DNA of 64,000 bases, taken from Leguminivora glycinivorella. Taxonomy: Eukaryota > Arthropoda > Insecta > Lepidoptera > Tortricidae. Both the position numbers and the translations under genes were made by a program. The number at the start of each line of letters is the position of its first letter. Within the stretch, counting starts at the first letter, position 1. Under the pieces are notes generated by a model, which saw nothing but the letters and a program-made list of their open reading frames with translations, did not search any database and was not told where the DNA came from. Below are positions 1-12,355 of this stretch, piece by piece. The DNA lies in NCBI RefSeq assembly GCF_023078275.1, contig NC_062972.1, forward strand, positions 15,517,691 through 15,581,690, in the 5' to 3' direction.

Positions 1-3000
1 TGAATTAGTTTTAATCAATATAAAAGCCTTCGTCAATACAAAGGAAGCCAAACAACTTTACCAGTATTTTCGGTTAACAATGGGGAGGAAAATGTCAATG
101 AAAATGTATTAACCCTATTTTTTCCGGTTATTTTGATGAGTGAAATGACAATAGGCTTTGCAAGGCTTTCGAGTGGTCGTTAAATCAAACAATACAAATA
201 ATTTTTGAAGGGCGAAAAGTTTCTTTTGTCAGATTGAAAATTTCACATTAATTGGATGACCGTTTGTTATTTTTAAGCAACGGTTATTACAAAATAGAAA
301 GTTTTGGAAATAAAATAAACTTTTTAATCTGATTATCAAAAATAAAAAGTTTTCATGTCAAGGAAATGCCTGTAAGGGGAAATTAATTTACTTATGTTAT
401 GTGTTACCTTGCTGAACTATGGTTTTGTTGCTTTTTTAACCATTTTAATATATTAAATTCTTAAAAAATAATATTTAAGGGACACATAAAAAAAAATTCT
501 AGTCCCCCAGTCATTTATGTAGTAGGTAAGAAGGTAAGTCGATTGATTTATAAAAAAAAACGTCCACAATTATACATAAACAATGCAATTGTCTGTGATA
601 AAATAATTACCGGTTTATTATAAAAAAGTACCCCTTTTTCTATCTATGGTAATGCACAGTACCTATGTACCTATTTTATCTTCAACATATTCAAAAGATT
701 AATCTCCAGTGTTTCAGTCAGTATCCGTTTAACAATAATCTAATTTTTACCTACTTCAGTTGAACTAAGAGACACCTTGCAATCATTATCGTTTTCAATA
801 TTTACATGTTTTTTTAATCAGCCAACGAGGCCCGACTTGTAAGTCCATCAAAATAATTAGCAATTCGTGGAATTAATCACAAATATCACAATTAATTTGA
901 TGTACTTTTGCTCTGACGGTTTTCGTGAGGATTAAATCAATAAACGTTTACCTAATTTATAAAGAGTATTATATATCTTCGTCATCGTTTACTTTGCGCA
1001 AGATTAGAAAGTTACCTTTTATATATTATGGAGAACAGAATATATAAAAGGAATATATTCCTAAATATTACATCAGATTTGCAGTATTCATCATATTATA
1101 TTCGTATAAAATATGTGATATGCAACTCACATTGCTTACTTTATTTCTACATTTTCACATAAAAACATAAAAAGGTGATATTGTCCAGTATTGTACTTTG
1201 TACTGCACATAGGTATAAAAACACCCGTTGAAATAACTTTTGGAATAAACGACACCGCTCTGACACGGCTATGTGGGAAAATTTTGACAATTTTCGTGAA
1301 ATTTTACAAACTGCGCAGTTAGCTAAAATGCCACAAACAAGAAAACTTTTCATAAATTATATCAAAAGTTTATATTCAGCACTATACTTTAATGCGTTCG
1401 TTTAGTTTATTCTCAGCTAGTAGGTGCTTAGCCAAAATGTTTCTATAGCATTAACAGGCGAACGTGATAAAAAAAGAGATTATCTTATTGTTACGGAGAG
1501 AATTTTGGCCACAATCTAGGGCAATGGGCAAATGGCAATGAACATATCGTCACTACTTTAAAAAAAACTTGTATCTTCGTCTGTCAATGAAAAGAAAATT
1601 GTAGTAAGTATGTATGGAATGCTTATAGACTTACTGCGTTTCAACTTTGAGAAGCAGCGTGAGATACGAGATTTTTTAAAAGTAGTATTTATGAACTTTC
1701 AAAAAACTTTGCTGTATAGGTACAAATAGAACCTTCTATTATTCTGTGCTGTCTGACTAGTTCCACTGTTACATTTTTACCTCAAACATTTCAAGGATAG
1801 CCTTATCCTCACAGAAATAGATTTAGGTAAGAGAAACAAGTTCATCTATTTGTATAGGGGGTCGAGTGTGTCAGCTTTTGTACTGAAGTTGTTACTTGCC
1901 CGTGATTTTAAATATGTCTCAGGCCCTTGTGCTCATAGTTTTTGTGTTGTTGTAATGAAATATCATCATTTATATATAATATAGTCAATAGTAATTTTTT
2001 ATGTTTTTGTTGACTTCAATTTACAAAACTTGACGCCCGACAGCTGCAAGCTGCAAATAAAGACTTACAACTCAGTGCTTTTAACTGAGTTCATTTGACA
2101 CGCTAAGGAGATACGTTTGCTTGATCTATGGCATATATATGACAACTGTGGTTGTCCTCGTGTTTTCGGTGAAGACAATTCTTCACCGCCACCTCGAGAG
2201 TTTTCCACTACTTAGTTGAAATTTCCGCAGTGTTTTTTTATAATTTTGCTCTTACATTCAGTTCGTTTTTGTTGTATCTCTATAATGGCTAAAAACACAA
2301 ACCTTGTCGGTGTGATATTGAAGAAAAATATACTGTATAACGAAAAATATAAAAACTAAAAACTCTCAGTTAAATGAATACAGTAAAAAAATGGAATATA
2401 ATAGAGGTTCTTAGCCTCGTCGGACTTGATAGTTTATGTTGGCATAGCATACAACTGAGTAACATTCATGGCTTCGATATCATCACTTTGAACAACTTTC
2501 GAAACTTTATTGATATTAATAAATTAATTACTCAGCAATCAAACTTGCTCTCATAGTTACTTTAAGATCTAATGACCTACCCAGTAATATAATAACAGTG
2601 TACATAGTATATTTGAACGTGACGTTTGCGCTATCGAATAATGTGTTTAGAAACGTTAAAAACTTATAGTAGAGGTACGATCGGAGGTTTCAGGTATAAA
2701 GCTAAACGCTTATTGAAAATCTAGGAGCAATTTCCGCCTCCGCAAAAGTTCAGGTCCAAGTTTCTAACCTCAACCGTACATTTTGCTACAAGTATTGTTT
2801 ATAGGTAGCCATACAATATCTCGACAATATGTCGGAACTCGAACAAGAGTTAAAGTGTCGTTTATTTTGCACCATATGTGTTGGTAAGGTCGGTGGATGA
2901 TCGATTGATATAAAGGTTAAGTATTCTTTGATGGGCGATCATGGGAAATCTTTATTTGGTTCGTTTATATGAATTTTGTGGAGGTGGACTATTCATAGAA

Positions 3001-3116
3001 TAAGGAACGTAATGAAATGTTTCGTGATTTATATATTGGTTGTTGCTAAGGATTACTCGATTTTTGACTCACTTCATATCGATCTACTATAATTATGTCT
3101 TACAAGCCCGTATAGG
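1..3116. other. AT-rich non-coding stretch
   Basis: No convincing exon, repeat boundary or RNA gene was found on either strand. The open frames here are short and have no recognisable motif. If the CUB gene's first exons lie outside the window, this is upstream intron; otherwise it is intergenic. Confidence 0.5.
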
Positions 3117-3532
3117 TACAGTCCACCAATTGGAACCCTAGGCCACTCTGCAACCATGTGAAAATGACAAGCAGTACGAGATTTCTTACAACCTGATTTA
3201 TAACGTCACTATGACATAGTTCTACAGTGGCCTAGGGTTCCAATTGGTTGACTGTACAGTCAACCAATTGGAACCCTAGGCCACTCTACAACCATGTCAA
3301 AATGACAAGCAGTACGAGATTTCTTACAACCTGATTTATAACGTCACTATGACATAGTTCTACAGTGGCCTAGGGTTCCAATTGGTTGACTGTACGGTCA
3401 ACCAATTGGAACCCTAGGCCACTCTACAACCATGTCAAAATGACAAGCAGTAGGAGATTTCTTACAATCTGATTTATAACGTCACTATGACATAGTTCTA
3501 CAGTGGCCTAGGGTTCCAATTGGTTGACTGTA
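3117..3532. repeat. Triple head-to-tail MITE array sharing TA junctions
   Basis: Three near-identical 138-bp units lie end to end (3,117-3,256; 3,255-3,394; 3,393-3,532). Each starts with TACAGTCAACCAATTGGAAC (the first copy has one change) and ends with its inverse, giving terminal inverted repeats of about 30 bp. Neighbouring units share the TA between them, as expected if each copy inserted into the TA at the end of the previous one, or if one copy was tandemly amplified. The TA target points to a Tc1/mariner-type source. There is no coding capacity. Confidence 0.85.
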
Positions 3533-3588
3533 CATGTTTTCATTCCGTTGACGTTTTTTATAAAGAATATTTTTTTGTTTGTCGGTAG

Positions 3589-3796
3589 CAAAATCGTATA
3601 CGATTTAGAAATAATCAAAAGAGCGAATTATACGATTAGCCGATGGTTCTTTGATTATCTACTTTATTTACGGCAGTCAGTACCAAATGTTCCAATTAAA
3701 GACGAAATGTCTGCACCCTCCTTGTTAGATCGTCTTGAAGCAAACCCTTCCGTTAGAATTCCTTTGAATCTGCCAGAAACACAAATTGTTCTTTAA
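3589..3796 (+). CDS. Candidate terminal coding exon, unrecognised
   Basis: A long pyrimidine-rich tract ending in TAG at 3,586-3,588 is followed by about 68 open codons ending in TAA (3,794-3,796). The predicted peptide is compositionally normal: hydrophobic and aromatic residues first, with an SRWFFDYLLYL segment, then a Pro/Ser/Leu-rich end. No family is recognised. It lies directly beyond the MITE array, so it could also be a fragment of a transposable element. No clear AATAAA follows closely. The frame stays open upstream of the splice acceptor back into the MITE, so the acceptor is inference. Confidence 0.25.
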
Positions 3797-6005
3797 TTAA
3801 TTAGGTATTACCCAAATCGATAATTTTAGGTCTTCATGGTGAATTCACGTAAAAGTAACGTGAGTCACGACTTCATTGAGTGTTTATTTGAACTACAGCT
3901 GCAAATGAAAGGATCTATGCATATATCGGGAAAGTAACACTTATTTAGATTTCATGATAAAAATTACACTATAAATTTGCTACATGTCAAAATTGTGTTT
4001 ATCTTCTCATCATGATCGTCAAAAATTACATAATAAATTCTAAATAAAAGTAATTGTGTCTCCCAATAAGGATCGTCATTTACAAAGAAAGAAAATACAT
4101 ATGCCAAGCTAAATAAAATGAATAAATTAAGTTACAATATCATAAAATTATCACAAAGCAAGAAAATATTATATAACAGAGAAAGATATCATAATGTCAT
4201 CGGTCATTAAAAATTCAAATTCATGTACTAATTTACAGATTATCACTCGAACTTGCATCGTGAATAAATGGCATAAAATAGTGCCTAATGTTACTCTTGC
4301 CGCGGATTGACCCTTCACATTTTGGTATTCAATCAATTCAAAAAGGGAAAATAAGTTAATGACAAAGTGATATTGTACGAGTGTTTTACAACGCGTGGTT
4401 TAATTATTTAGGAACATAAAATTACTCCTCATTGTGAAGTTTAAATTAAATCAAAATTAAATAAATGCATTTACAAAATATCAGCACACTGAATAAAATA
4501 ATGCTGGCGCACCTCATTAAAATCGCAAATTGAATTCATTTTCCGCGGTCCTGCAACTTAGTAACTACTCCAATCTCCGGCCATAAGCCATACTCTAATT
4601 GAATATTAATTACTTTCAAATATTTAAATTAGAAGAAAGTCGTGGCGAGGCCCGACGGGTAGTGTGGTGGAACTTACAAACTATCTTTTGTTAGTCCTCG
4701 TTTGTCTCCGTCGCCCTACCGCAATTGTGGTGCGGTGAGGCCCATAAATATTACTGTAACGAGTTTACAGAGGGAGTTACCGGTAATGCGATAACGGATG
4801 TGATAGGTACTATATTTACTAGTTTATATTTTAGAACAGGTAATAATAATACTGATTTAAATTTACTTATTTACTATGCGATTTAGATAACACATTTCTT
4901 GGACCATTTATTTTCTGAATTGAATAAATAAATTAAATTATGTAACTCGATCAATTTTTGTACAGTCAACGACAACTTTACCTACTGTGGTAACTTTACC
5001 ACAAAAGGTAATGTTGCCACATTTGATTGTACTCGCATCCAACGTTGTTATTTTAGTGTCCATACTGAAATAACCTTTAAAATATACAGGCATGCAATTC
5101 TATATTATTGTAAAAGTATTGTAAACAATTTTTATTCCGTATTTTGGTGATACAAAATGCACAGCCAATCAAACAACATCCACCCAGTTCAATCCCTTGG
5201 TATTTCCAGCCAGGTGCGATTTTATGTTCTCATACAAAATGTACGACGTTAGTGACGCCAAAGTGCATTGGGAGCAATACAATCCTTGCCGGTGTGTATT
5301 TCGAAACGACACATGCCAATACAAATGGTGTAAAGCAATTGTTGAATATCAAGTGTTATTTTTTACATCAGTTTCATAAAATGCAATGTTATTTTTAGGC
5401 CATCAGAGCCAGGATGGAATATGTCACCAAAACTATAACAATAGTCATTCATACAATCGCTCATTATGGAATTTGGGCTTTACTAAAAAATATTTTGTAC
5501 ATTTTTCTAAACACTTGATTATATTTATTAATGTAGGTATGTAATTCTTTCGTAAGTAAAGAAACAATTGTGAATTTATAGTAACAACGGCATTATGTTG
5601 AAAATATAATATGCTTCAATTTTATATTTTATTGCTGATTGCTGCCGGTTCCATCTTCAACAAAAACATTGTCTAAATCCGTCCTATCCAAATGTTAGCA
5701 ACTCTTTGCCCACCTCAAAGGCCGTATCTCCGGTTATAGATCACGCGGCGCGTTGCGGTGACATAGTCGCGACTAATCGCACGGAACTAACAAACTGTAT
5801 CCGACGTCACAACTTGCAGGGTAATGTAGTCTTGGAAGCCTGCGGCTGAATGAGGGTGTAAAAAATATGTGTCCCGTTATGTATTCAGAATTGAAAAAAT
5901 ATTATTGAAACGGAGGACGTATTTACTGTATATTATGATACAGTTTCCATTCTAGTTTATCATAAATGGCTGTTCCTGTCTATTTATGTAATAATTTTGG
6001 ATTAC
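3797..6005. other. Non-coding stretch with a GC-rich open patch
   Basis: Mostly AT-rich DNA with no recognised gene. The segment 5,611-5,848 is unusually GC- and CpG-rich for its surroundings and has about 79 open codons on the + strand, with a possible donor (CAGG|GTAATG) near its end. It shows no family motif and no clear acceptor. A short motif at 4,968-5,035 (pairs of GGTAA and TTACC) recurs at about 11,017-11,100, which suggests a small dispersed repeat. Confidence 0.3.
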
Positions 6006-6235
6006 TATTGGCATCTAATCCGAAGATTTAGCGTAGACCCTAGTGTCACAAAAGCATCTGGCATCTGATCTTCCAAAGGGCAAACTAGGCCTTATTGAGA
6101 TTAGCCGGTCTTCCTCACGATGTTTTCATTTCGTATGGAAGTTCCGAGAAGTAATTTGTACGAGCCGGGATTTGATCCCGCGACTTCCACATAAAATGGC
6201 ATGCTCCTACCGTTAGGCCATCTGTGCTTTTATTT
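6006..6235 (-). mobile_element. tRNA-derived SINE, diverged copy
   Basis: Read on the - strand, this begins with a tRNA-like head whose B-box region is seen on + as gagccgggatttgatcccg, followed by a body that also occurs at 39,764-40,078, 48,482-48,816 and 63,041-63,330. It is shorter and more diverged than those copies. It is a SINE and not a functional tRNA gene, because the head cannot be folded into four intact arms and is embedded in the repeat body. Confidence 0.7.
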
Positions 6236-7317
6236 TGCATACATACTTCGTATAATTCTTATTCTAATTATGAATAATAATATGATTATTGAGTACCTAT
6301 ACATTGATAATTATCTGACGTTACCTGGCAACACATTGGGCTGATTGTGGTTTTTTTTTTCAATTTAATTACCTATACATATTTCCTGCACTGAAGTTGC
6401 CATGCTTGCAAGCTTTTTCACACATGAACAATCCAAGTCAGATATTTAGGAGTCAACCGTTGTAATGAGTGGGAAATAGTACGTAACGGTTCGTACGTAA
6501 TAGCCAGGTGACAAATCCGTGCCAGGCGTCATTTCAGCTCTATCTGTGCCTTCGCTATTTCTGCTCTCTATCATTTGTGCCAATTTGCCGAATTGACAAT
6601 TTTCCTGTAATGGTTTACAGGGGTTTTACATAAGATACTACCTACTGACGTTCGTAAAATAACGAAAAAGCTAAGTAAGTATTAATTGCAGGCCTAATAA
6701 GCAAATTTTGACGCATGGTACTGTTACTTATGGAATAGAATATGATGATCTACAACGACTTTAAATACAATTTCTAAACTTATAATGTACCTAAGTATCT
6801 AAACTGTGTAGCTATAATAAATTTAGGAATAATCTAGATATAATTTAGTAAATAATTAATGTATAAGTAGTGTTGCTTATCGATCCAAAAGTAGACGAAA
6901 AGTTAACCAACATCACCGCCATGGTGAAATCGTATATCGACTCATATGTTACGGGTCATAAACTTAATAAATAAGACACAATCACCATAAAAAATATTTC
7001 AAAGTAAGCCATAATTTAATGTATTTACCGAAGTTTTTGCTGAAGGAACAAGAACCGCAAGAAAATACGAGCTCTCAGTCAAAATTAGTTTATCGCTACA
7101 CTGCACTGGTTTCCTTTGTTCTATTGTACATTCACTGAGCATAATATGAAATGCTTACGTTACTTTAATACAATAATATCTTTACCAAATTGTTTTTGAA
7201 TTGCCTCGGAATACTTGAAACGAAAAGCGGCACTACAGCCGCGGATAGCTAACAAAGGCGTAACATGCAGCTTTATTCTGATCGTTTTTACAATATCCTC
7301 GTTCTGCCCAATGTGAT
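6236..7317. other. Non-coding stretch, nothing recognised
   Basis: AT-rich sequence with no supported exon, repeat boundary or RNA gene on either strand. Confidence 0.4.
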
Positions 7318-8040
7318 TTATAAAGGACATATTCCATTTTTTAGTATTTGTAAATTAAAAGCCTGGATAGACAAAAAATACCTAATTTTTATGTTTTACA
7401 TAAATTGTGATACAAAGAAAAATCTACCCAATATTTTCAATAGTTTGGTTTAAATTTCAATGGCTCAAACTGTATATGGTGGGCAGGACGAGGATTGGAA
7501 GTAAACGAATGTTCCAATCGTCATTTATATTAAAATGAACTCCCAACTTATGATTTAACATGCACAGGTACACCATCCCATTCTTGTAATAACAGAACAT
7601 GTATTAAAACTTAACACAATTTTGTTTATATAAAGGACATGTTTCATTTTTTGGTACTTATAAATTAAAAGCCTGGATAGACAAAAAATACCATTTTTTT
7701 ATGTTTTATATAAACTTAAAATGAATTTCCAACTTATGATTTGACATGTACACTATTCTTGTAATAACAAAACATGTATTAAAACTTTAGACAATTTTGT
7801 AAATATAAAGGACATATTCCATTTTTTGGTACTTATAAATTAAATAGTCCCTATTTTTTCAATAATTTGGTTTAAATTTCAATGGCTCAAACTGTTGGTG
7901 GGCAGGACGATGATTGAAAGTAAACGAATGTTCCAATCGTCATTTATATTAAAATTAACTCCCAACTTATGATTTAACATGTACACTATGCCATTCTTGT
8001 AATAACCAAACATGTATTAAAACTAAACACAATTTTGTAA
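7318..8040 (+). repeat. Three imperfect tandem repeats
   Basis: The phrase ataaaggacatattccattt, followed by a block ending in acaattttgt, recurs at about 7,318, 7,630 and 7,800. Unit 1 is about 305 bp, unit 2 has lost its middle, and unit 3 has lost part of its start. Units 1 and 3 share the segment ggtttaaatttcaatggctc. The pattern indicates local tandem duplication followed by deletions. An open frame at 7,265-7,453 inside unit 1 is not conserved in the other units and is not supported as coding. Confidence 0.7.
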
Positions 8041-8240
8041 ATGTTATCGACCTAACGTAGTATTGTACCTATATAAAATTCTAAAGGCCTACACACTAGT
8101 ATATACATACGCATGTATGCAAATGCCAACAATACAACCGTCATGTTCCATTATTACAACAACCATGACTACTAAATCGCTACCGGAATTTACATTTACC
8201 TAAACGCAATCGCCGGGCCGCAGTACCGAATAGGTCTCCG

Positions 8241-8453
8241 ATGCGTCGTACAGCCCGTTTCGACAAATTATTGTCCGACAAGAGCCGCCGCTTTGTGTTC
8301 ACAGGATTTTACTATTTTTATTGCTTTTTCCTTGCGGTGCACGCGAAACCTGTGTTTGGAATTGGCTTGAAAACATGTTTGGAGTTTTTCTTCTATTCCA
8401 TGCACGGCTGTTCAGATGTGTATGATACAATTGTTTTGTTACAATTTTTATAA
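8241..8453 (+). CDS. Candidate signal-peptide or membrane-anchor ORF
   Basis: A 70-codon frame starts with ATG in a locally GC-richer patch. It begins with a basic N-terminus (MRRTARF), then a strongly hydrophobic aromatic stretch at residues 18-33 ending in AVHA before Lys-Pro, which resembles a signal peptide with a cleavage site. The rest is hydrophobic and cysteine-containing with no known family. It could be a first exon of a secreted protein, conceivably the CUB gene downstream, but no strong splice donor is visible. It could equally be chance. Confidence 0.2.
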   Translation: MRRTARFDKLLSDKSRRFVFTGFYYFYCFFLAVHAKPVFGIGLKTCLEFFFYSMHGCSDVYDTIVLLQFL

Positions 8454-9036
8454 CGTGGTTACATTATAGTAATTTAGGATATAAGTGATAATTACAGTAA
8501 TGTTCTTATTATAGTTATTATTATTACAGCATCGAGTGTGTTTAAGTAGGTACTTGTCCTGTAAAATATAATAAGCAAAAACCTCTAATGAGGAATCTTA
8601 ATATGTATTCCTAAAACGTTTGGATTTTATTATTGACAAAAAACTCGTCATTTTTAGTAAACATTATATGGATATCCTAAATTATAAAATTTAATCTGCT
8701 ATAGCTTCAAATAGAAAATAAATGTTAGTTATACCTACTTTAAACAAACCGACGTCTTAAACCGATGTTTGTTTAAAATTAAAAGAATTCAATTTTAATG
8801 TTTCGCATTTAAAGCAATAACAGAAATAAGAAAATCAAGACTTTAAAAATATCTTACTGCTATCCTGCAAGGAACAGTTCTTTAAAATAAATTACAGATC
8901 TCTTGGAGACGTTAGTTTTTCTTAAAGCTGCAGTGAAAAGCTTTGAATGTGACCATTTACTGCATCTCCACTATCACCAGGCTGGCCATTGAAACCACTG
9001 CAATATTACAAAAAGATAAAGAGACAAACACATACC
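8454..9036. other. Non-coding stretch, nothing recognised
   Basis: AT-rich sequence without supported features. Confidence 0.4.
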
Positions 9037-9302
9037 TGGGCATTTTCATAATTTGGGACACCCCAATTAGCGTAAGTTGTTAACAAAAATTAACTCGCTG
9101 TCAGTTTTGTGACGACAATGAAGCATAAATTCTGTCTAAAATTTTACTTTTTTCACATTTTGAATATATACTATCGCGTACAGTATATGTAATTAATATT
9201 TTTATAGAAATTTCCTGCTTAGTTATCGTCATAAAACTGACAAAGTTAATTTTTGTTAAAAACTTACGCTAATTGGGGTGTCCCAAATTCTGAAAATGCC
9301 CA
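9037..9302. mobile_element. MITE with 80-bp terminal inverted repeats
   Basis: The left end TGGGCATTTTCATAATTTGG and the right end are inverted copies over about 80 bp with few mismatches, separated by a loop of about 100 bp. The target duplication is unclear (ACC/CC flanks). There is no coding capacity. The RNA would fold into a long hairpin. Confidence 0.8.
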
Positions 9303-9490
9303 CCTATATATATAAAATGCGACATACACTATAAATTTAATCTCATAATTATTTGGTATTACTTACCTACATAATAACTTCAGCTTTGAAGCTCTTAGTT
9401 TTGTCTACATTTAGCTAAAAAAATACCTACATTTATGTATTTTTAAGATTTTAATTTAAGTTTTTTTATTATGTTTTCATGAATAAATGT

Positions 9491-9741
9491 ACACTGATAG
9501 AAATTTGCATTGTGAATTTAACAAGTTCAACTTGTTGCGGTTTATCCGTTTGAATCAGCCAAACGTATGTTTAAAACAATATGTGTCAGGTTGTTTTTAT
9601 AAAATCGACTATTTGATTCATATATATTGCCGATTCAAATGACAAGTAGCTTGTTGTTTGAACCAAAGAGCACGTAGGCGCTATTTTAACCAAAAAACTT
9701 GTTGAACGAACATGAAAACTGGTTGTATTTTCTCTCAGTGT
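9491..9741. mobile_element. Short MITE, ACACTGA..AGAAA type
   Basis: The left end ACACTGATAGAAA and the right end TTTCTCTCAGTGT form short terminal inverted repeats around about 225 bp of non-coding DNA. Flanking GT/TG bases may be part of the target site. The interior contains aacaagttcaacttgttg-like inverted words. Confidence 0.6.
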
Positions 9742-11880
9742 ACATTTTATTTAATCGTATGGAATATGTACTTACAAAAATACGCAATTAAATATTTCTA
9801 GTAATATTTGAATGTTATATAATTATGTATCAATATTTAGGGAGCTTAGCCAATCAGCTGCGTCGGGTGTGAGATGCAGCAGGTCTTCTGGTGGCCCATA
9901 GTATGAATGATGAGGGAACGCTGGTTACTATGTCCCATGGTCTGATTTTTCTCGTAGAAATCTCACTGAGCTGAATACCTTCATTCTTAATTTCTTAAAA
10001 GTAGTTGCATCGTCCGTGTCCCGTCCGGAGTCTATTAAGGTGACACCATTGCTTTCTCGGCAGATCAAAACCTGGAAGTCGACATTGAGAGTTTGCGATT
10101 AGCCTACATAGCCTACGAACGTAGCTTAACACGTGATTTTTTCGAAACCGTACTTAGTCATTGCTTTGCTCATATAATTGTGAATAAACCCTATTTCTGG
10201 TTGATACTGACTGTTTACGTTAAATTATATCTAGCGCTGGGCGCGTAGTGAGAGGTACGACAGTTCTTTTCGCTACATACAGTTCTGACGAAAGGGAAAC
10301 CCATGTAATCGGCTACGCTTCTACGAGCGGTGTGCCCGACAGTCGGGTTCTTGGTAGCGAAAGTGTTAATATGTTGTACAAACAGGAGCTGTAGCAATGC
10401 AAATGAATCCAAACAAGGTAATATACTCGTACAGCAGTTGCTTACCATAATCACTTGTTTGGGAGTCGACTATTTTAGTTATTCCTGTTCTGTTAGTCAT
10501 TATAAACCAACTTTAGCAATACTAACTCCGTTCTAGGTACATATTTAATTGCATTACCATTGTGTACCAAATGGTAATTTGCCACACGTGCGTGCGTTTG
10601 TATAATTTGTTATGCTAATGAAACATAAGATAATGTCCATATTTATACGATATTTGTTAAAGAAAAATGGAAACTATAGGTCTAGATTAAGAAAAGAAAC
10701 TGTATAAATATTTTTGTATGACCGTTTGTTTCATATCCAAATAAATAAAATAATACTTAAATAAATATTTTTTATCTAACTGCTTGTACTCTTCTTAGCT
10801 TAACTTATAATAGTGTATTATGTGATTAGATGTTTATTCGTTATTCTATGTAGTTAGGTTTGCGTGCTTTTCGCACGGTTGCCGTTAAATGTATACTTAT
10901 GTATAACGGCAACCGATGCAATTTAACTTTACCTTAAAGTATCTTCTTTATAGAATTAGCTTTATATTATTATTATGTAAAACTAAAAAATAGTTTCGGG
11001 TATTCATCTTGAACTGTGACAACTTTACCTATTATGACTGTATGTATGGTAAAGATACCACGAAAGGTAACGTTGCCACCCTGTATTACATTTGATTGGC
11101 CTTTGTAAAACGATGGAATAAGTCTTTGAAAGAACGAATAAGCTACCAGGCGATAATTTCAACTAGCGGGATTACTTACCAAAATATGAAAATAGTATTC
11201 TATAGAAGTACATTATTATAGATTGCGATTGTGCTCCCCGAACACGCATGCCAAATGTGAGTGGACAAATGTGGCTGTCATTTAGTCGAAATTGCCTCCC
11301 CTCTGTTCCTTAATTTCGATGCTTGACTACTTAATTTCGCTTTGTTTATAAAATATCAAATCTTATTACATATATCCCTGAGAAAATGGCCATATAATAA
11401 TGTACCCAATAGGCATTCCATTCGTAGACATAACAATGGTATTGAATGCTTCATCAGATTGAGAGCTGTACGCGTTTCATTACTGTGAGGGGAAATTACT
11501 TTTTCCTGTTTTAATTTTGTGCTGTTCCCTCTTTGTCATTCGTAGACATGAACATAATTGTGAATGACGTTTTTATATTATATTTATTTTAAATATGTAG
11601 AATAATTTCTATGGTTATTCTTACAATCTAGCTTTGAGTTAGACATAATAAGTAATCGTACTTTTATAGATATTATTATATTTGGTTTATATAAGCGTTG
11701 ACTATCTGATATGAATTCACAAAATTTTACCTACAATTTTGATGTAGGTATTTTCTTGTTATAATTTTTAAGAAAAAAAAAACCGCCTCTTTTGGGGTTC
11801 TGGTGAAAGGTATTTGCGAATGTTGGATTATGTAGAAATGTGTAGGTATTTTTTAATGTAAATCTTTGATTATTTGTTGG
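9742..11880. other. Non-coding stretch with repeat fragments
   Basis: This holds a fragment at 10,232-10,365 that is the reverse complement of the TTAA-flanked MITE at 24,027-24,149; only the CGAAAGTG-TTAA end survives. A perfect short hairpin at 10,877-10,915 has arms GGTTGCCGTTA. The rest is AT-rich with no supported gene. Confidence 0.5.
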
Positions 11881-12355
11881 AAATACAAATGAATATGCGT
11901 ATACCGTTAAGTTTTGAGGAGTTTCCTCAATTACTCATGAATCCAATATCCGATTATAAGAAATAGAGCTGGACAAAATTTGACTTGAAAACTCAAGATG
12001 CTTGACAAACATAACAAATAGAACAAACCTCCTAACAAATAAATGTCAATGTTCTGAACTGAAATGCACGCTGTTCTTATAAAAATACCAAGGTCACTAT
12101 AAGTGTGCCATGCAAAAATCACCATATGTATGCCTTTCAGATTTGAGGAGTTCCCTCGATTTCTCCAGGATGTCATCATCAGAACTGGGTTCTGATAAAA
12201 ATGGGACCAATCTGTATACATATGCATTCAATCAAAAAAAATTTCAAAATCGGTCCAGTAACGACGGAGATATCGTGGAACAAACATAAAAAAATACAGT
12301 CGAATTGAGAACCCCCTTCCTTGAGATTTGGGCGGCGGTTAAAAAATTTAAAGTT
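11881..12355. repeat. Interspersed repeat of the GGTTCTGATAAAAATGGGACC type
   Basis: This block holds two related sub-blocks beginning with gaggagtttcctc and gaggagttccctcg and ends in gggcggcggttaaaa. This composition is typical of dispersed lepidopteran non-coding repeats. Open frames on the - strand at 11,931-12,370 overlap and look like chance readings of the repeat. Confidence 0.45.
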
